Shown here piece after piece: positions 46,551 to 54,396 of a stretch of DNA of 64,000 nt. The stretch comes from Tundrisphaera lichenicola (GTDB lineage Bacteria; Planctomycetota; Planctomycetia; Isosphaerales; Isosphaeraceae), in assembly GCF_051175385.1 (NCBI RefSeq), contig NZ_CP195106.1:2604001-2668000 (forward strand). The letters run 5' to 3'. The stretch's first letter is position 1; each line of letters opens with the position of its first letter. The notes under the pieces are model-generated. The model saw only the letters and a program-made list of their open reading frames with translations, was not told the DNA's origin and did no database searches. The position numbers and the translations under genes are program-made.

Positions 46551-46787
46551 TCAGGGATTCAAGATCCACCAGAACACCATCGCCAGGCAGGCCAGGACCC
46601 CGGCGACCACCCACCAGGGTTTTCGATAGGGGGCGTCTTCCCGCGACAGGTATCGGCCGCAATGAGGACAACGCTCAGCGTCTTCATAGACCGGTTCCCG
46701 GCAATGAGGGCAGGGAACGGTCTCGTCATCGTCATCCCACCCGTGCTCGGGCTCGTCGTAGTCGTCTTCTTCGTCGAGATGAATCAT
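46551..46787 (-). CDS. Small zinc-ribbon membrane protein
   Basis: A 78-aa protein: a strongly acidic N-terminus (LDEEDDYDEPEHGWDDDDE), a double CxxC zinc ribbon (CPHCREPVYEDAERCPHCGRYL), then one membrane helix at the C-terminus (WWVVAGVLACLAMVFWWIL). GGGAGG stands 5 nt before the ATG. It ends 23 bp before the proposed glycosyltransferase start on the same strand and may be co-transcribed with it. Similar small proteins are common in planctomycetes and of unknown role. Confidence 0.85.
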   Translation of the reverse strand: MIHLDEEDDYDEPEHGWDDDDETVPCPHCREPVYEDAERCPHCGRYLSREDAPYRKPWWVVAGVLACLAMVFWWILNP

Positions 46788-47081
46788 GGCCGCCTCCCGA
46801 GCCGGTCGAGTCGCAAGCGTAGGTCAGTCCCACGAAGAATGTCAACCGGGGAACCGAATCCGGTGCGGATAAAGGCTACCAGGGTCCTTTGTTTCGCGAT
46901 TAAGGCCGGTTCCAGGAATTTCGTTGCGAGCGCCTTGCCACCGGCAGATCATCAGTCGGCCCGGATTCGTTGATCGAGGATTTGATCAACCCGTCCACTC
47001 GTCGATGCCCGCTCGGAGGCTGATCTGCCCTTCGGGAGCCCGGGCTTTCCCCCCCATCGCAGATCACGAGGCAAATCCGTC
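46788..47081. other. Divergent spacer, small palindrome only
   Basis: 294 bp between the zinc-ribbon gene (minus) and the PEP-CTERM gene (plus). GTTGATC (46969-46975) and GATCAAC (46984-46990) form a perfect 7-bp inverted repeat with an 8-bp centre, of a size that would suit an operator. No clear promoter was found. Confidence 0.35.
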
Positions 47082-47819
47082 ATGTTTCGATCCAGCCGAA
47101 TGACTCTCGGGCTCCTCCTCGGCCTCCTCATCGTCGCGCCTGCCGCGAAGGCGGCCCCCATCATCGCCGGCACCACGGACCTGACCGGGACGGCGATCAT
47201 GGACCTGAGGCTGCTGGCCAACACGATCTTCAACCCGTCGTCGGACGACATCATCCTCAAGGGGGTCTCGGGATACGGCACGATCACGATCAACCGTGAT
47301 GAGCAGTCCGGGAACACGATCACGATCAACACGCTCTCTGGCGGCCTCTTCCACGGCTCGAACAAGGATCTGGGGAAATACGTCTTCGGCAACATCCCGC
47401 CCCTGACCGGGGCCGATTTCAGCGGGGTGATCGAGGACGTGATCCAGGACACCAACGACCCCGGCTTCGCGACCGGTCAGGCCTCCAGCTTCCAGTCGGG
47501 GAACTTCAAGTTCGGGGGGGCCAGCTTCGGCTTCCAGTTCCTGGGAGGTCCCAGCCTCTACACCGACTCGGCCACGCCGTTCGAATTCTCCGCCAGCCTG
47601 GACGGACTGCCCCCCTTGGCCGGCACGATCCTGAAGAACTCGGGGCCCGACGTTTTGGACGTCCTGTTCAACGGGGTCGTGGTCGCCCAGTCCTCGAACC
47701 GCTTCATCCGACTCGGTGTCGTCCCCGAACCTTCGAGCCTCTTCCTGCTGGGGACCGGCCTGGCGGGCCTCGGCTGGTACGGGGCCCGTCGGGGCAAGGG
47801 TCGGACCCGGACCGCTTGA
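47082..47819 (+). CDS. PEP-CTERM sorting-signal protein
   Basis: A 245-aa exported protein. The signal peptide spans residues 1-25 (LGLLLGLLIVAPAAKAAP). The middle is a Gly/Asn/Thr-rich beta-strand-like region. The C-terminus has the PEP-CTERM tripartite signal: VPEPSSLFLLGTGLAGLGWYGARRGKGR, meaning a PEP motif, a hydrophobic stretch and a basic tail. Such proteins are processed by exosortase and usually reach the outer surface or extracellular matrix. The insertion sequence lies 21 bp past its stop, so the gene is intact. Confidence 0.87.
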   Translation: MFRSSRMTLGLLLGLLIVAPAAKAAPIIAGTTDLTGTAIMDLRLLANTIFNPSSDDIILKGVSGYGTITINRDEQSGNTITINTLSGGLFHGSNKDLGKYVFGNIPPLTGADFSGVIEDVIQDTNDPGFATGQASSFQSGNFKFGGASFGFQFLGGPSLYTDSATPFEFSASLDGLPPLAGTILKNSGPDVLDVLFNGVVVAQSSNRFIRLGVVPEPSSLFLLGTGLAGLGWYGARRGKGRTRTA

Positions 47820-47865
47820 TTTCAACTTTTCGAATCTCTAGGGTGTGACCAGGGATTCTTGGGTT

Positions 47866-49211
47866 TCACGCCGCCCGCTTCCAGAATAGGTCCCACTGAT
47901 CGGTCTGACGGCAGCAGATCAGGGCGGCCATGGCTCGGGCGTTCTTGTGCCGCCAGCGGGCCCCGCGAGCTTTCAGCCTCAGACCCAGGGTCTTCGCCGC
48001 ACCCTCCACCACCCCGCTTCCGATCGCATCGCCGGACGCCAGGCGGCCCGCGTAGTCGAGCCGCGTCAGGTGGCCCAGGAAGTAGTTCAGCAGTCGCTCC
48101 AGGGCCCCCCGCCTCTTCGGTGTGTCCTCGCGTTCCAGTTCCTCGCCGATCAGCCGGCAAACTCCCGTCCAACCTTCCCTCAGCAGTAACTCACGGCCGT
48201 GCTCGTGGAACGTGGTCGCCTCGGCTGTCCCTTCGCCAAAGAGCCGCTTGCCGGCGAGGGCGATGTGCTGGCTGGCGTGGTAGATATCCAGGGTCTGGCG
48301 GCACCCGGTCAGGGCCCGGCCGGCCGCCTTCCAGATCCATGACGCCCCGTCCCCCAGCACGTGCAGCCGGGCCATCGCCGGCAGGCCCAGCCGCTTCAGC
48401 CGCGCGTGCCAGGACCGGCGGAATCGCCGGGATGCCGAGATGTCGGCCCACATCACTCGGGCGGTAGCCTTGGGCAAGACGCGCGACTCCCACTGCTGGG
48501 GGGTCGCCGGTTTGGCCGTCGGTCGCTTCTGGGCTACGGCGATCTTCAGGTCGCGCCAGCCCTTCTCACGGGTGTTGACCTTGCCGGCGTCGACGGTGAA
48601 CTCCCAGCCACCTTCGGCCTTTCCGAAGCCCTCGGCCGAGGCGGTCTCGGTGCCCTGCCAACGCGCGATCCGGCCGGCCTGACGTTCGCAATAGACCCGC
48701 AGGGTCTCGGCCGCTGGCGAGACGCCGAGCAGCTCGAGCAGGTTCTCGCGGGTCCGCTCGAAGGACAGGTCGGCGGCACTACGGCAGGCCTTGCGTTGCA
48801 ATCGAGGGCTGAGGCCGCCGTCGAGCCCGAGGACGGTATCGGCGTGATAGCCTCCCGGCACGCAAGGGCATCGCGAGCCCCACCAGTGCCGCCTCAAGGT
48901 GATCGTCCCCAGGCAGGTGAAGGCCCCACGAGTGGCGGTGCCGCGATTCTCGCGAACCTGTCCACACGAGCAGATTCTCAGGGGAGCCCTTTTTTCTCAG
49001 CGTGCTCAAGCCGAGCCCGGACCGCGCGTTCGAGGAGCCGACGCTGGTGCTCGCGACCCTGTTCGATGACGGCCTCTTCGCAGACGTCGAGGACCGAACC
49101 ATCGGGGGTCGTGGTGGCAAGTTCCTTCATCTCGCCGACGAAGCTGGCGTAGCCGCGAATCAGATCCTCGTCCTCGGCCTCGATTTCCAGGGTGATCACC
49201 TTCCGTGTCAT
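47866..49211 (-). CDS. ISKra4-type transposase, made by -1 frameshift
   Basis: Two frames make one 448-aa transposase. The first (MTRKVITLEIEAEDEDLIRGYASF) runs from 49211 to a stop at 48978. The second is open from 48996 down to 47866. They overlap by only 19 nt, inside which is AAAAAAG (48995-48989). A -1 slip there gives HAEKK then RAPLRICSCGQVRENRG, joining the two parts without loss of the CSC...C and C-P-C zinc-like cysteines. The DDE-type residues lie in EFTVDAGKVN, HVLGDGASWIW and SGVVEGAAKTLG. Typical ISKra4 features DIYHASQHI and DGGLSPRLQRKACR are present. Confidence 0.87.
48978..49211 (-). CDS. Transposase N-terminal frame (unshifted product)
   Basis: Without frameshifting, translation from 49211 ends at 48978, giving a 77-aa acidic, helical protein (MTRKVITLEIEAEDEDLIRGYASFVGEMKELA to EHAEKKGLP). 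In frameshifted insertion sequences such short products often act as regulators; here that is inference. Its promoter must lie in the 84 bp between the start and the element end. Confidence 0.75.
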   Translation of the reverse strand: MTRKVITLEIEAEDEDLIRGYASFVGEMKELATTTPDGSVLDVCEEAVIEQGREHQRRLLERAVRARLEHAEKKGLP

Positions 49212-49321
49212 GGCGGAACTCCGGGTGTCGGGTTCAAGAAGTCCACCCAATTTGCCAGGACGGACGATTCACCACCAGAGAACTTGGTTACACCCAATCT
49301 CTAGGGATCGATGAGTCGGCC

Positions 49322-49349
49322 TTGACGGGCCGGGAGGACGCGTTACACT
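49322..49349 (+). promoter_or_regulatory. Candidate promoter of rpsL-rpsG
   Basis: TTGACG (49322-49327), 16 bp, then TACACT (49344-49349). It has the same form as the S10 promoter. It lies 27 bp inward of the insertion-sequence end, so the element missed the promoter but may have displaced upstream control sites. About 140 bp of leader follow before rpsL. Confidence 0.65.
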
Positions 49350-49491
49350 ACTTGTTTCGCGTCTTCCGGCCTTCTCGATCTTGGAGATCGCGTCGATGGC
49401 CGTAGATGGTCCGGGGATGGGCAGCTGCCCGTCGTGATCCGCGCCGGATCTCTTCCCGGAAAGACCAGGGCGCAGGGACCGATTCTCGCTC

Positions 49492-49890
49492 ATGCCCACG
49501 ATTAATCAGCTCGTCCGCAAGCCACGCCGCCCGGTCCTGTACAAGACCAAGTCGCCGGTCCTCGAGCAGTGCCCGTTCAAGCGCGGCGTCTGCCTCCAGG
49601 TCAAGACGATGACCCCGAAGAAGCCGAACTCGGCGCTTCGTAAGGTCGCCAGGGTCCGGCTCTCCAACGGCAAGGAAGTGACCGCCTACATCGGCGGCGA
49701 AGGCCACAACCTCCAGGAGCACTCGATCGTCCTGGTCCGTGGCGGCCGGGTCCGCGACCTCCCGGGTGTCCGCTACCACATCGTCCGGGGCGTCCTCGAC
49801 AGCCTCGGCGTGTCCGACCGGAAGCAGGCCCGCTCCAAGTACGGTGCCCCGGCCAAGAGCGCCGCGCCGGTCAAGGGCAAGAAGAAGTAA
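49492..49890 (+). CDS. rpsL: 30S ribosomal protein S12 (uS12)
   Basis: A 132-aa decoding-centre protein starting MPTINQLVRKPRRPV. Numbering matches E. coli: TPKKPNSALRK at 41-51 with Lys43 intact, and RGGRVRDLPGVRYH at 83-96 with Arg88 in place of Lys88. Lys88 to Arg is a known streptomycin-resistance change in other bacteria, so the ribosome may be naturally resistant. The C-terminal tail is longer than in E. coli and Lys-rich. Confidence 0.97.
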   Translation: MPTINQLVRKPRRPVLYKTKSPVLEQCPFKRGVCLQVKTMTPKKPNSALRKVARVRLSNGKEVTAYIGGEGHNLQEHSIVLVRGGRVRDLPGVRYHIVRGVLDSLGVSDRKQARSKYGAPAKSAAPVKGKKK

Positions 49891-49960
49891 ACGAGTACAA
49901 CCGTCGAAATCGACCCGGATTGATCGCGAACTCCGCCTCCCGAAACCAGGACGCAAGCGC

Positions 49961-50434
49961 ATGGCCCGCAAGTTCACCGCCAGCAAGGAGCAGCTCAGGC
50001 CCGACCCCCGGTTCGGCTCGAAGCTGGCCAGCAAGTTCATCAACTGCCTGATGTACGACGGCAAGAAGTCCACCGCCCAGCGTGTCTTCTACGACGCCCT
50101 GGAGCTGATCGAACGACGACTGCCCAACGAGAACCCGATCGACGTCTTCACCCGAGCGGTCGAGAACGTCAAGCCGATCATCGAGGTCCGCTCGAAGCGC
50201 GTCGGCGGTGCCACCTATCAGGTGCCGATGCAGGTCAACAAGGTCCGCCAGCAGACCCTCTCGGTCCGCTGGATCTTGATGTCCGCCCGCGAGAAGAAAG
50301 GCCGCCCGATGGCCGTCAAGCTCGCCGACGAGCTGATCGCCGCCTTCAACCGGGAAGGGGCCGCCATCAGCCGCCGCGAGAACATCCACCGAATGGCCGA
50401 CGCCAACAAGGCGTTCGCCCACTTCGCCTGGTAA
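49961..50434 (+). CDS. rpsG: 30S ribosomal protein S7 (uS7)
   Basis: A 157-aa 30S head-assembly protein. The start is MARKFTASKEQLRPDPRFGSKL; longer in-frame readings back to 49739 overlap rpsL. It has FINCLMYDGKKSTAQRVFYDALE, NVKPIIEVRSKRVGGATYQVPMQV and REKKGRPMAVKLADELIAAFNREG. fusA does not follow directly: a hairpin and three carbohydrate-related genes intervene. Confidence 0.97.
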   Translation: MARKFTASKEQLRPDPRFGSKLASKFINCLMYDGKKSTAQRVFYDALELIERRLPNENPIDVFTRAVENVKPIIEVRSKRVGGATYQVPMQVNKVRQQTLSVRWILMSAREKKGRPMAVKLADELIAAFNREGAAISRRENIHRMADANKAFAHFAW

Positions 50435-50457
50435 GCTCGGACTTCTCCGGATTCACG

Positions 50458-50494
50458 ACGACCTCGCACCGGTTTATGATCGGTGTGAGGTCGT
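50458..50494 (+). terminator. Hairpin after rpsG
   Basis: ACGACCTCGCACCG (50458-50471) pairs with CGGTGTGAGGTCGT (50481-50494) over 14 bp with one G-T pair and a 9-nt loop. It starts 24 bp after the rpsG stop and is followed by only a short TTTA. It probably ends the rpsL-rpsG transcript. Confidence 0.72.
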
Positions 50495-50674
50495 TTACGA
50501 AGAACTCATTTCGTCCTGATTCGACCCCTTCTCTTCGTCCCTTCCCACTCCAACCATCGCGACAACTCCCCCGAATCCGATCGGTCGTGTGATGGAAGCT
50601 CGCGCCGAACGCGATACTATCCCGGATGGGGAGTTCGCCGTCGGGGTGGGTCCTCCTTCGAACTTCGATCGGGG

Positions 50675-51810
50675 TTGGGTTCGTTTTGGCGAGAGTCGAT
50701 GCCTCAAGATCCTCTCCATCTCCTCTGCATCGAGCCGCGATTCCCGGGTCGGCTGGGAGGGGTGGCGGACTGGTTGGTCCGCCACCGGGGATATCGGTGC
50801 CACTTCTACTGCCATTCGGCCGCTCCGAGAGAATTCTGGCCCAGGTCGATCGGCAAGGGGCTGGAGGTCGTCGCCTTCAACGTAGGGGGAGTGGCTCGCG
50901 AGAGTTCGGTCGCCTGGCAGCGGTCGCTGGAGCGGTCGCTCTGCTACTCGTTCGGAGCCTGGGAGGTCCTGGAAGGGCGTCGTCCTCGGCCGGTTGACGC
51001 GGTCCTCGGGCGATCGGACGGGTTGGGTTCGTCCTTGTTCGCCCCCGTCCATGTGCCGAGGACTCCGATCGTCCAGTTCTTCGACTACTACTTCCACGCC
51101 CGCGAGCACGACCTCGCCGACGAGGCGGGCCCGGAGACTCCCCCGGCCTACTATCACTGGCGACGCGCGGCGAATGCGATCGACCTCCTCGACCTGGAGA
51201 ACGGGGTCACGCCCTGGACCCCGACCACCTGGCAGCGCAACCTTTATCCTCAAGAGTACCGCGACGACTTCCTGGTCCTTCACGACGGGATCGACGCCCG
51301 GACCTTCGCCCCTCCGAATTCTCGGGTTCGTTTGGTCAACGGCCGGACCATCCCCGAGGGGATGAAGGTCATCACCTTCATCGCCCGGAGCCTCGACAGG
51401 CTCCGCGGTTTCGATCGTTTCCTGAGACTGGCCAACGCGTTATGCCGCGAGCGTTCGGACGTGGTCGCGATCGCCTTGGGTTCGTTTGGCGTGGACAGGA
51501 CGCTCGACGTGGCCTATCACGGTCGAGATTACCGGGCTCAACTCATCCAGGCCAACCCGCCACCCGACCCCGACCGGCTCTGGCTCCTGGGAACCGTCCC
51601 CCCTCCCGTGGTGGCCGAGGTCCTGGCTTGCAGCGATCTCCACGTCTACCCGAGCCGGACCTATCCCTTTTCCCGATCAACCTTTCAGGCGATGGCGACA
51701 GGCCGGGCCATTCTGGCGAGCGACAATTTACCCAACCGAGAAGTCATCCAACCGAACGTCAACGGATTGCTCATTACTCCCGATGATCCCGATTCTTGGG
51801 TTCGTTTGGC
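50675..51810 (+). repeat. Recurrent TTGGGTTCGTTTGGC 15-mer
   Basis: TTGGGTTCGTTTGGC occurs exactly at 51476-51490 and 51796-51810. It occurs with one extra T at 50675-50690, and in shorter forms at 51023-51032 (TTGGGTTCGT) and 51323-51336 (CGGGTTCGTTTGGT). The exact copies lie in different reading phases (LGSFG versus WVRLA), so protein similarity does not explain them. Confidence 0.6.
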
Positions 51811-51952
51811 AAATCAGGTCCTCGACGATCCGGGGGCTCATGCCCCGCTGGGTCGAGCGGCCCGGGAGGTGGTCCTCGAAAGGTTTGATCGAGAAACGAC
51901 GCTTCCGCGCCTGGCGGAGCGACTCAACCAACTGGCGGGACCTGGAGGCTGA
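50699..51952 (+). CDS. Glycosyltransferase, GT4-like (first of a pair)
   Basis: A 417-aa GT-B enzyme. It opens MPQDPLHLLCIEPRFPGRLGGVADWL; a Met 8 codons upstream is an alternative start. The donor domain has MKVITFIARSLDRLRGFDRFLRLANAL, LLGTVPPPVVAEVLACSDLHVYPSRTYPFSRSTFQAMATGRAILASDNLPNREVIQPNVNGLLI. It is a diverged paralog of the next gene (shared YYFHARE/YYFAPSH, TPTTWQRN/SATAWQRS and DGID segments). It contains the recurrent 15-mer. Role unknown; surface glycan synthesis is likely. Confidence 0.87.
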   Translation: MPQDPLHLLCIEPRFPGRLGGVADWLVRHRGYRCHFYCHSAAPREFWPRSIGKGLEVVAFNVGGVARESSVAWQRSLERSLCYSFGAWEVLEGRRPRPVDAVLGRSDGLGSSLFAPVHVPRTPIVQFFDYYFHAREHDLADEAGPETPPAYYHWRRAANAIDLLDLENGVTPWTPTTWQRNLYPQEYRDDFLVLHDGIDARTFAPPNSRVRLVNGRTIPEGMKVITFIARSLDRLRGFDRFLRLANALCRERSDVVAIALGSFGVDRTLDVAYHGRDYRAQLIQANPPPDPDRLWLLGTVPPPVVAEVLACSDLHVYPSRTYPFSRSTFQAMATGRAILASDNLPNREVIQPNVNGLLITPDDPDSWVRLANQVLDDPGAHAPLGRAAREVVLERFDRETTLPRLAERLNQLAGPGG

Positions 51953-51956
51953 CCCC

Positions 51957-53201
51957 GTGCGCGTGCTTTTCCTCCATGACGCGTTCCCCGCCCAGTTCGG
52001 CCATGTCGCGCTCGAGCTGACCCGTCGGTACGGCTGGGAGTGCCGGTTTCTGGTCGAGTCGGTCTCGAATTGCCCGGCCCCCTCCGCCGAGATGCTCCGC
52101 GAGCTGGACGTCCGGAGCTACCCGCTCTCGGACGAGTATCGGAGGCGACCGCCGACCCCCTGGCCGCAGATTTACGGGAAGTACCTGGAGCTTTGCGAGG
52201 CCGCCTTCGAGGGGGTCCGGAACCTCCCCGGTCCGAAACCCGACCTGGTCGTCGCCCACGGCGGCCGGGGGGCTCCGACTCCCCTGCTCCGCGACATCCT
52301 GGATTGCCCGATCGTCAATTATTGCGAGTATTATTTCGCCCCGAGCCATCGGGATATCTCATACCGAATCGACCTCCCGCCGGCCGAGCCGGCCCCGCAC
52401 TTCCCCCGATGCATCAACGCCCCGGTCCTGGTGGCGCTGGCGGACTGCGACTCGGGGTACTCGGCGACCGCCTGGCAGCGCTCGACGTTCCCCCCGCGGT
52501 TCCATCACAAGATCGAGGTCCACTTCGACGGGATCGACGATCAGCTCTACCGAGCCGGCCCCGCGCCTCGGGAGATCCTCGGTCGGTCGATCCCGGCCGG
52601 GACCCGGGTCGTGACCTTTGTCTCGCGGGGCCTGGAATCGGTCCGTGGTTTCGATCTGTTCCTGGAAGTCGCCCGACGGATCCTCGCCGAGCGGTCAAAT
52701 GTATTGTTCCTCGTCGTCGGGAACGAGGACACTTATTACGGCTGGGACAAACTGCACACCGGCCGCGACAGCTTCAAGCAGTGGGCGTTCGAGCAAGGCG
52801 ATTACGACCCCTCTCGATTCGCGTTCCTCGGTCAGCTCCGGCCCGAGGCGCTGGCCGACCTCCTGCGGATCAGCGACCTGCATTTATACCTGACGACCCC
52901 GTTCGTGCTCTCGTGGTCGCTCCTGAACGCGATGTCGACCGGCCTGGTCGTCCTGGCTTCGGACGTACCGCCGGTTCGCGAGGTGATCGAGCCGGGGGTC
53001 AACGGCCTGGTCGAGCCCCTCTTCGATCGGGATCGGCTGGCCGAGGCGGCCTTGAAGGTGCTGGACGACCCATCGGAGTATGCCCCCCTGGGACGGGCGG
53101 CCCGCTCGACGATCGAGTCCCGCTATTCCGTCGATCAATCCATCCCCCCGTTGAAGGATTATTTCGAGCGGGTCGCCTCGACCGGCAAGGGGAGGAGCTA
53201 A
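51957..53201 (+). CDS. Glycosyltransferase, GT4-like (second of a pair)
   Basis: A 414-aa GT-B enzyme starting at GTG (MRVLFLHDAFPAQFGHVALELTRRYGWE) with GGAGG 9 nt upstream, 4 bp after the previous stop. The N-terminal half has PDLVVAHGGRGAPTPLLRDILDCPIVNYCEYYF. The donor domain has RVVTFVSRGLESVRGFDLFLEVARRIL, LGQLRPEALADLLRISDLHLYLTTPFVLSWSLLNAMSTGLVVLASDVPPVREVIEPGVNGLV. It is a tandem paralog of its neighbour and is translated with the acyltransferase 2 bp later. Confidence 0.88.
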   Translation: MRVLFLHDAFPAQFGHVALELTRRYGWECRFLVESVSNCPAPSAEMLRELDVRSYPLSDEYRRRPPTPWPQIYGKYLELCEAAFEGVRNLPGPKPDLVVAHGGRGAPTPLLRDILDCPIVNYCEYYFAPSHRDISYRIDLPPAEPAPHFPRCINAPVLVALADCDSGYSATAWQRSTFPPRFHHKIEVHFDGIDDQLYRAGPAPREILGRSIPAGTRVVTFVSRGLESVRGFDLFLEVARRILAERSNVLFLVVGNEDTYYGWDKLHTGRDSFKQWAFEQGDYDPSRFAFLGQLRPEALADLLRISDLHLYLTTPFVLSWSLLNAMSTGLVVLASDVPPVREVIEPGVNGLVEPLFDRDRLAEAALKVLDDPSEYAPLGRAARSTIESRYSVDQSIPPLKDYFERVASTGKGRS

Positions 53202-53203
53202 CG

Positions 53204-54271
53204 ATGCGGCGAGTCCCCGAACTCGATGCCCTCCGGGGACTGGCGGCGGTGGTCGTCCTGCTGTTCCACCTCGACCCGCCCCGCTACTTCCCGGGCTGGA
53301 GCGGCGTCGACCTGTTCTTCGTACTCTCGGGATATTTGATCACATCAATCATCCTCAAGAATGCCGGCACGAGTGGTTTTTATCCCAGATTCTATGCTCG
53401 GAGATCGATCCGAATCTGGCCGATCTATTATCTGACGCTACTGGTGCTGATCGTCGCCAATTTCTTCTCGTCCGAAGATGTCCCGATGAACGACCTGCCG
53501 TATGCCCTGACCTTCACCCAGAACATATCGCTTTACTGGGGGAAGTATCCCCCCGCGAACCACCCGGCGACCAATCATCTCTGGACCCTGGCGGTCGAGG
53601 AGCAATTTTATCTGATCTGGCCCGCTTTGGTGCTGTGGGCCGGGCGGAGGAGGCTCGTCCCGCTCTGCCTGCTGGCGATCTCGATCGCCCTGGCCAGCCG
53701 CGACGGCTACAACTGGTTCCTCCCGAAATATCATGATCGGCTCCTGATCGCCCGTTGCGACGGCTTCGCGCTGGGGGGAATCCTGGCCTGGCTCCTGGAC
53801 GAAGGCGGCTGGGCCAGGCTCCGGCCGGACCTGGGGAATCGGGCGTTCGGGGCGACGGTCGGGCTGGTCGTGCTCTATTTCGCCTGGGGGATGTGGGCCG
53901 AAGGGCCGATCGGTTTCGTCGGCCTGCCCACGCCCTCGCACCCCGCCGAGACGATCTTCGCCTTCGGGCTCCTGTATGCCGGGGTCGTCGGCCTGGTCGC
54001 CCTGAACGCCGGGAACCGGTGGCTGTTGCCCCTGAGGCTCCGATGGCTGGCCTACCTCGGACAGATTAGCTATGGAATATACCTGTATCATTACGTCGTC
54101 TACTGGTTCATCGACGGGTGCCGGACGGGGATCGCGATCGAGGAGGGGCAGCGCTGGCCAACCCAGGCGTTGAAGCTCGGGGTCACCCTGATCGTGGCGA
54201 TCGCCTCCTGGCACCTGATCGAGCGGCCGATCCTGGGCCTCAAGGATCGGTTCCGCTATCGAGACCCCTGA
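53204..54271 (+). CDS. Acyltransferase-3 family membrane protein (OafA/YrhL-like)
   Basis: A 355-aa polytopic protein with about ten membrane helices. It opens MRRVPELDALRGLAAVVVLLFHLDPP, the family start with the catalytic His of the RGLA...FH motif, then GVDLFFVLSGYLITSIIL, FYARRSIRIWPIYYL and TNHLWTLAVEEQFYLIWP. Such proteins O-acylate sugars of polysaccharides, lipids or antibiotics. Close coupling to two glycosyltransferases (2 bp) suggests modification of the glycan they build. Confidence 0.93.
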   Translation: MRRVPELDALRGLAAVVVLLFHLDPPRYFPGWSGVDLFFVLSGYLITSIILKNAGTSGFYPRFYARRSIRIWPIYYLTLLVLIVANFFSSEDVPMNDLPYALTFTQNISLYWGKYPPANHPATNHLWTLAVEEQFYLIWPALVLWAGRRRLVPLCLLAISIALASRDGYNWFLPKYHDRLLIARCDGFALGGILAWLLDEGGWARLRPDLGNRAFGATVGLVVLYFAWGMWAEGPIGFVGLPTPSHPAETIFAFGLLYAGVVGLVALNAGNRWLLPLRLRWLAYLGQISYGIYLYHYVVYWFIDGCRTGIAIEEGQRWPTQALKLGVTLIVAIASWHLIERPILGLKDRFRYRDP

Positions 54272-54321
54272 GCCGACCGGCCCGGTCGCGACTCGCGCTG
54301 TGCGGCCCCGGCCGGTGTCGG

Positions 54322-54327
54322 TACACT
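54322..54327 (+). promoter_or_regulatory. Possible -10 box ahead of fusA
   Basis: TACACT at 54322-54327 matches the -10 of the S10 and rpsL promoters and lies 70 bp ahead of the fusA start. No TTGAC-type -35 stands 16-18 bp upstream, so this is weak support for a separate fusA promoter. Confidence 0.3.
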
Positions 54328-54396
54328 GGGAGCCTTGAAATCGACCGGACCGGTTCGACGCCCCGAATCCTCGCCCCCCTGCTGGACGGCCAAGCC

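Larger units (their letters stand above)
47841..49295 (-). mobile_element. Complete ISKra4-family insertion sequence (1455 bp)
   Basis: The element begins GGGTGTGACCAGGGATTCTT at 47841. Its other end, read inward on the minus strand, begins GGGTGTAACCAAGTTCTCTG at 49295. The ends agree at GGGTGT, ACCA and TCT. GGG termini, the transposase type and the 8-bp duplication fit the ISKra4 family, probably the subgroup with 8-bp duplications and frameshifted transposases (ISMich2 type, from memory). It is inserted between the PEP-CTERM gene and the rpsL promoter, transcribed away from rpsL. All parts look intact, so it may be active. Confidence 0.88.
47833..49303. repeat. 8-bp target-site duplication of the insertion sequence
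   Basis: AATCTCTA occurs at 47833-47840 and again at 49296-49303, directly outside the two ends of the element. An identical direct repeat of this size marks a transposition event not yet blurred by mutation. Confidence 0.88.

Noticed and set aside
47866..48897. Transposase as a truncated pseudogene
   Set aside because: The missing N-terminus is present in the adjoining frame, joined by an A6G slippery site, and the element ends and target duplication are intact.
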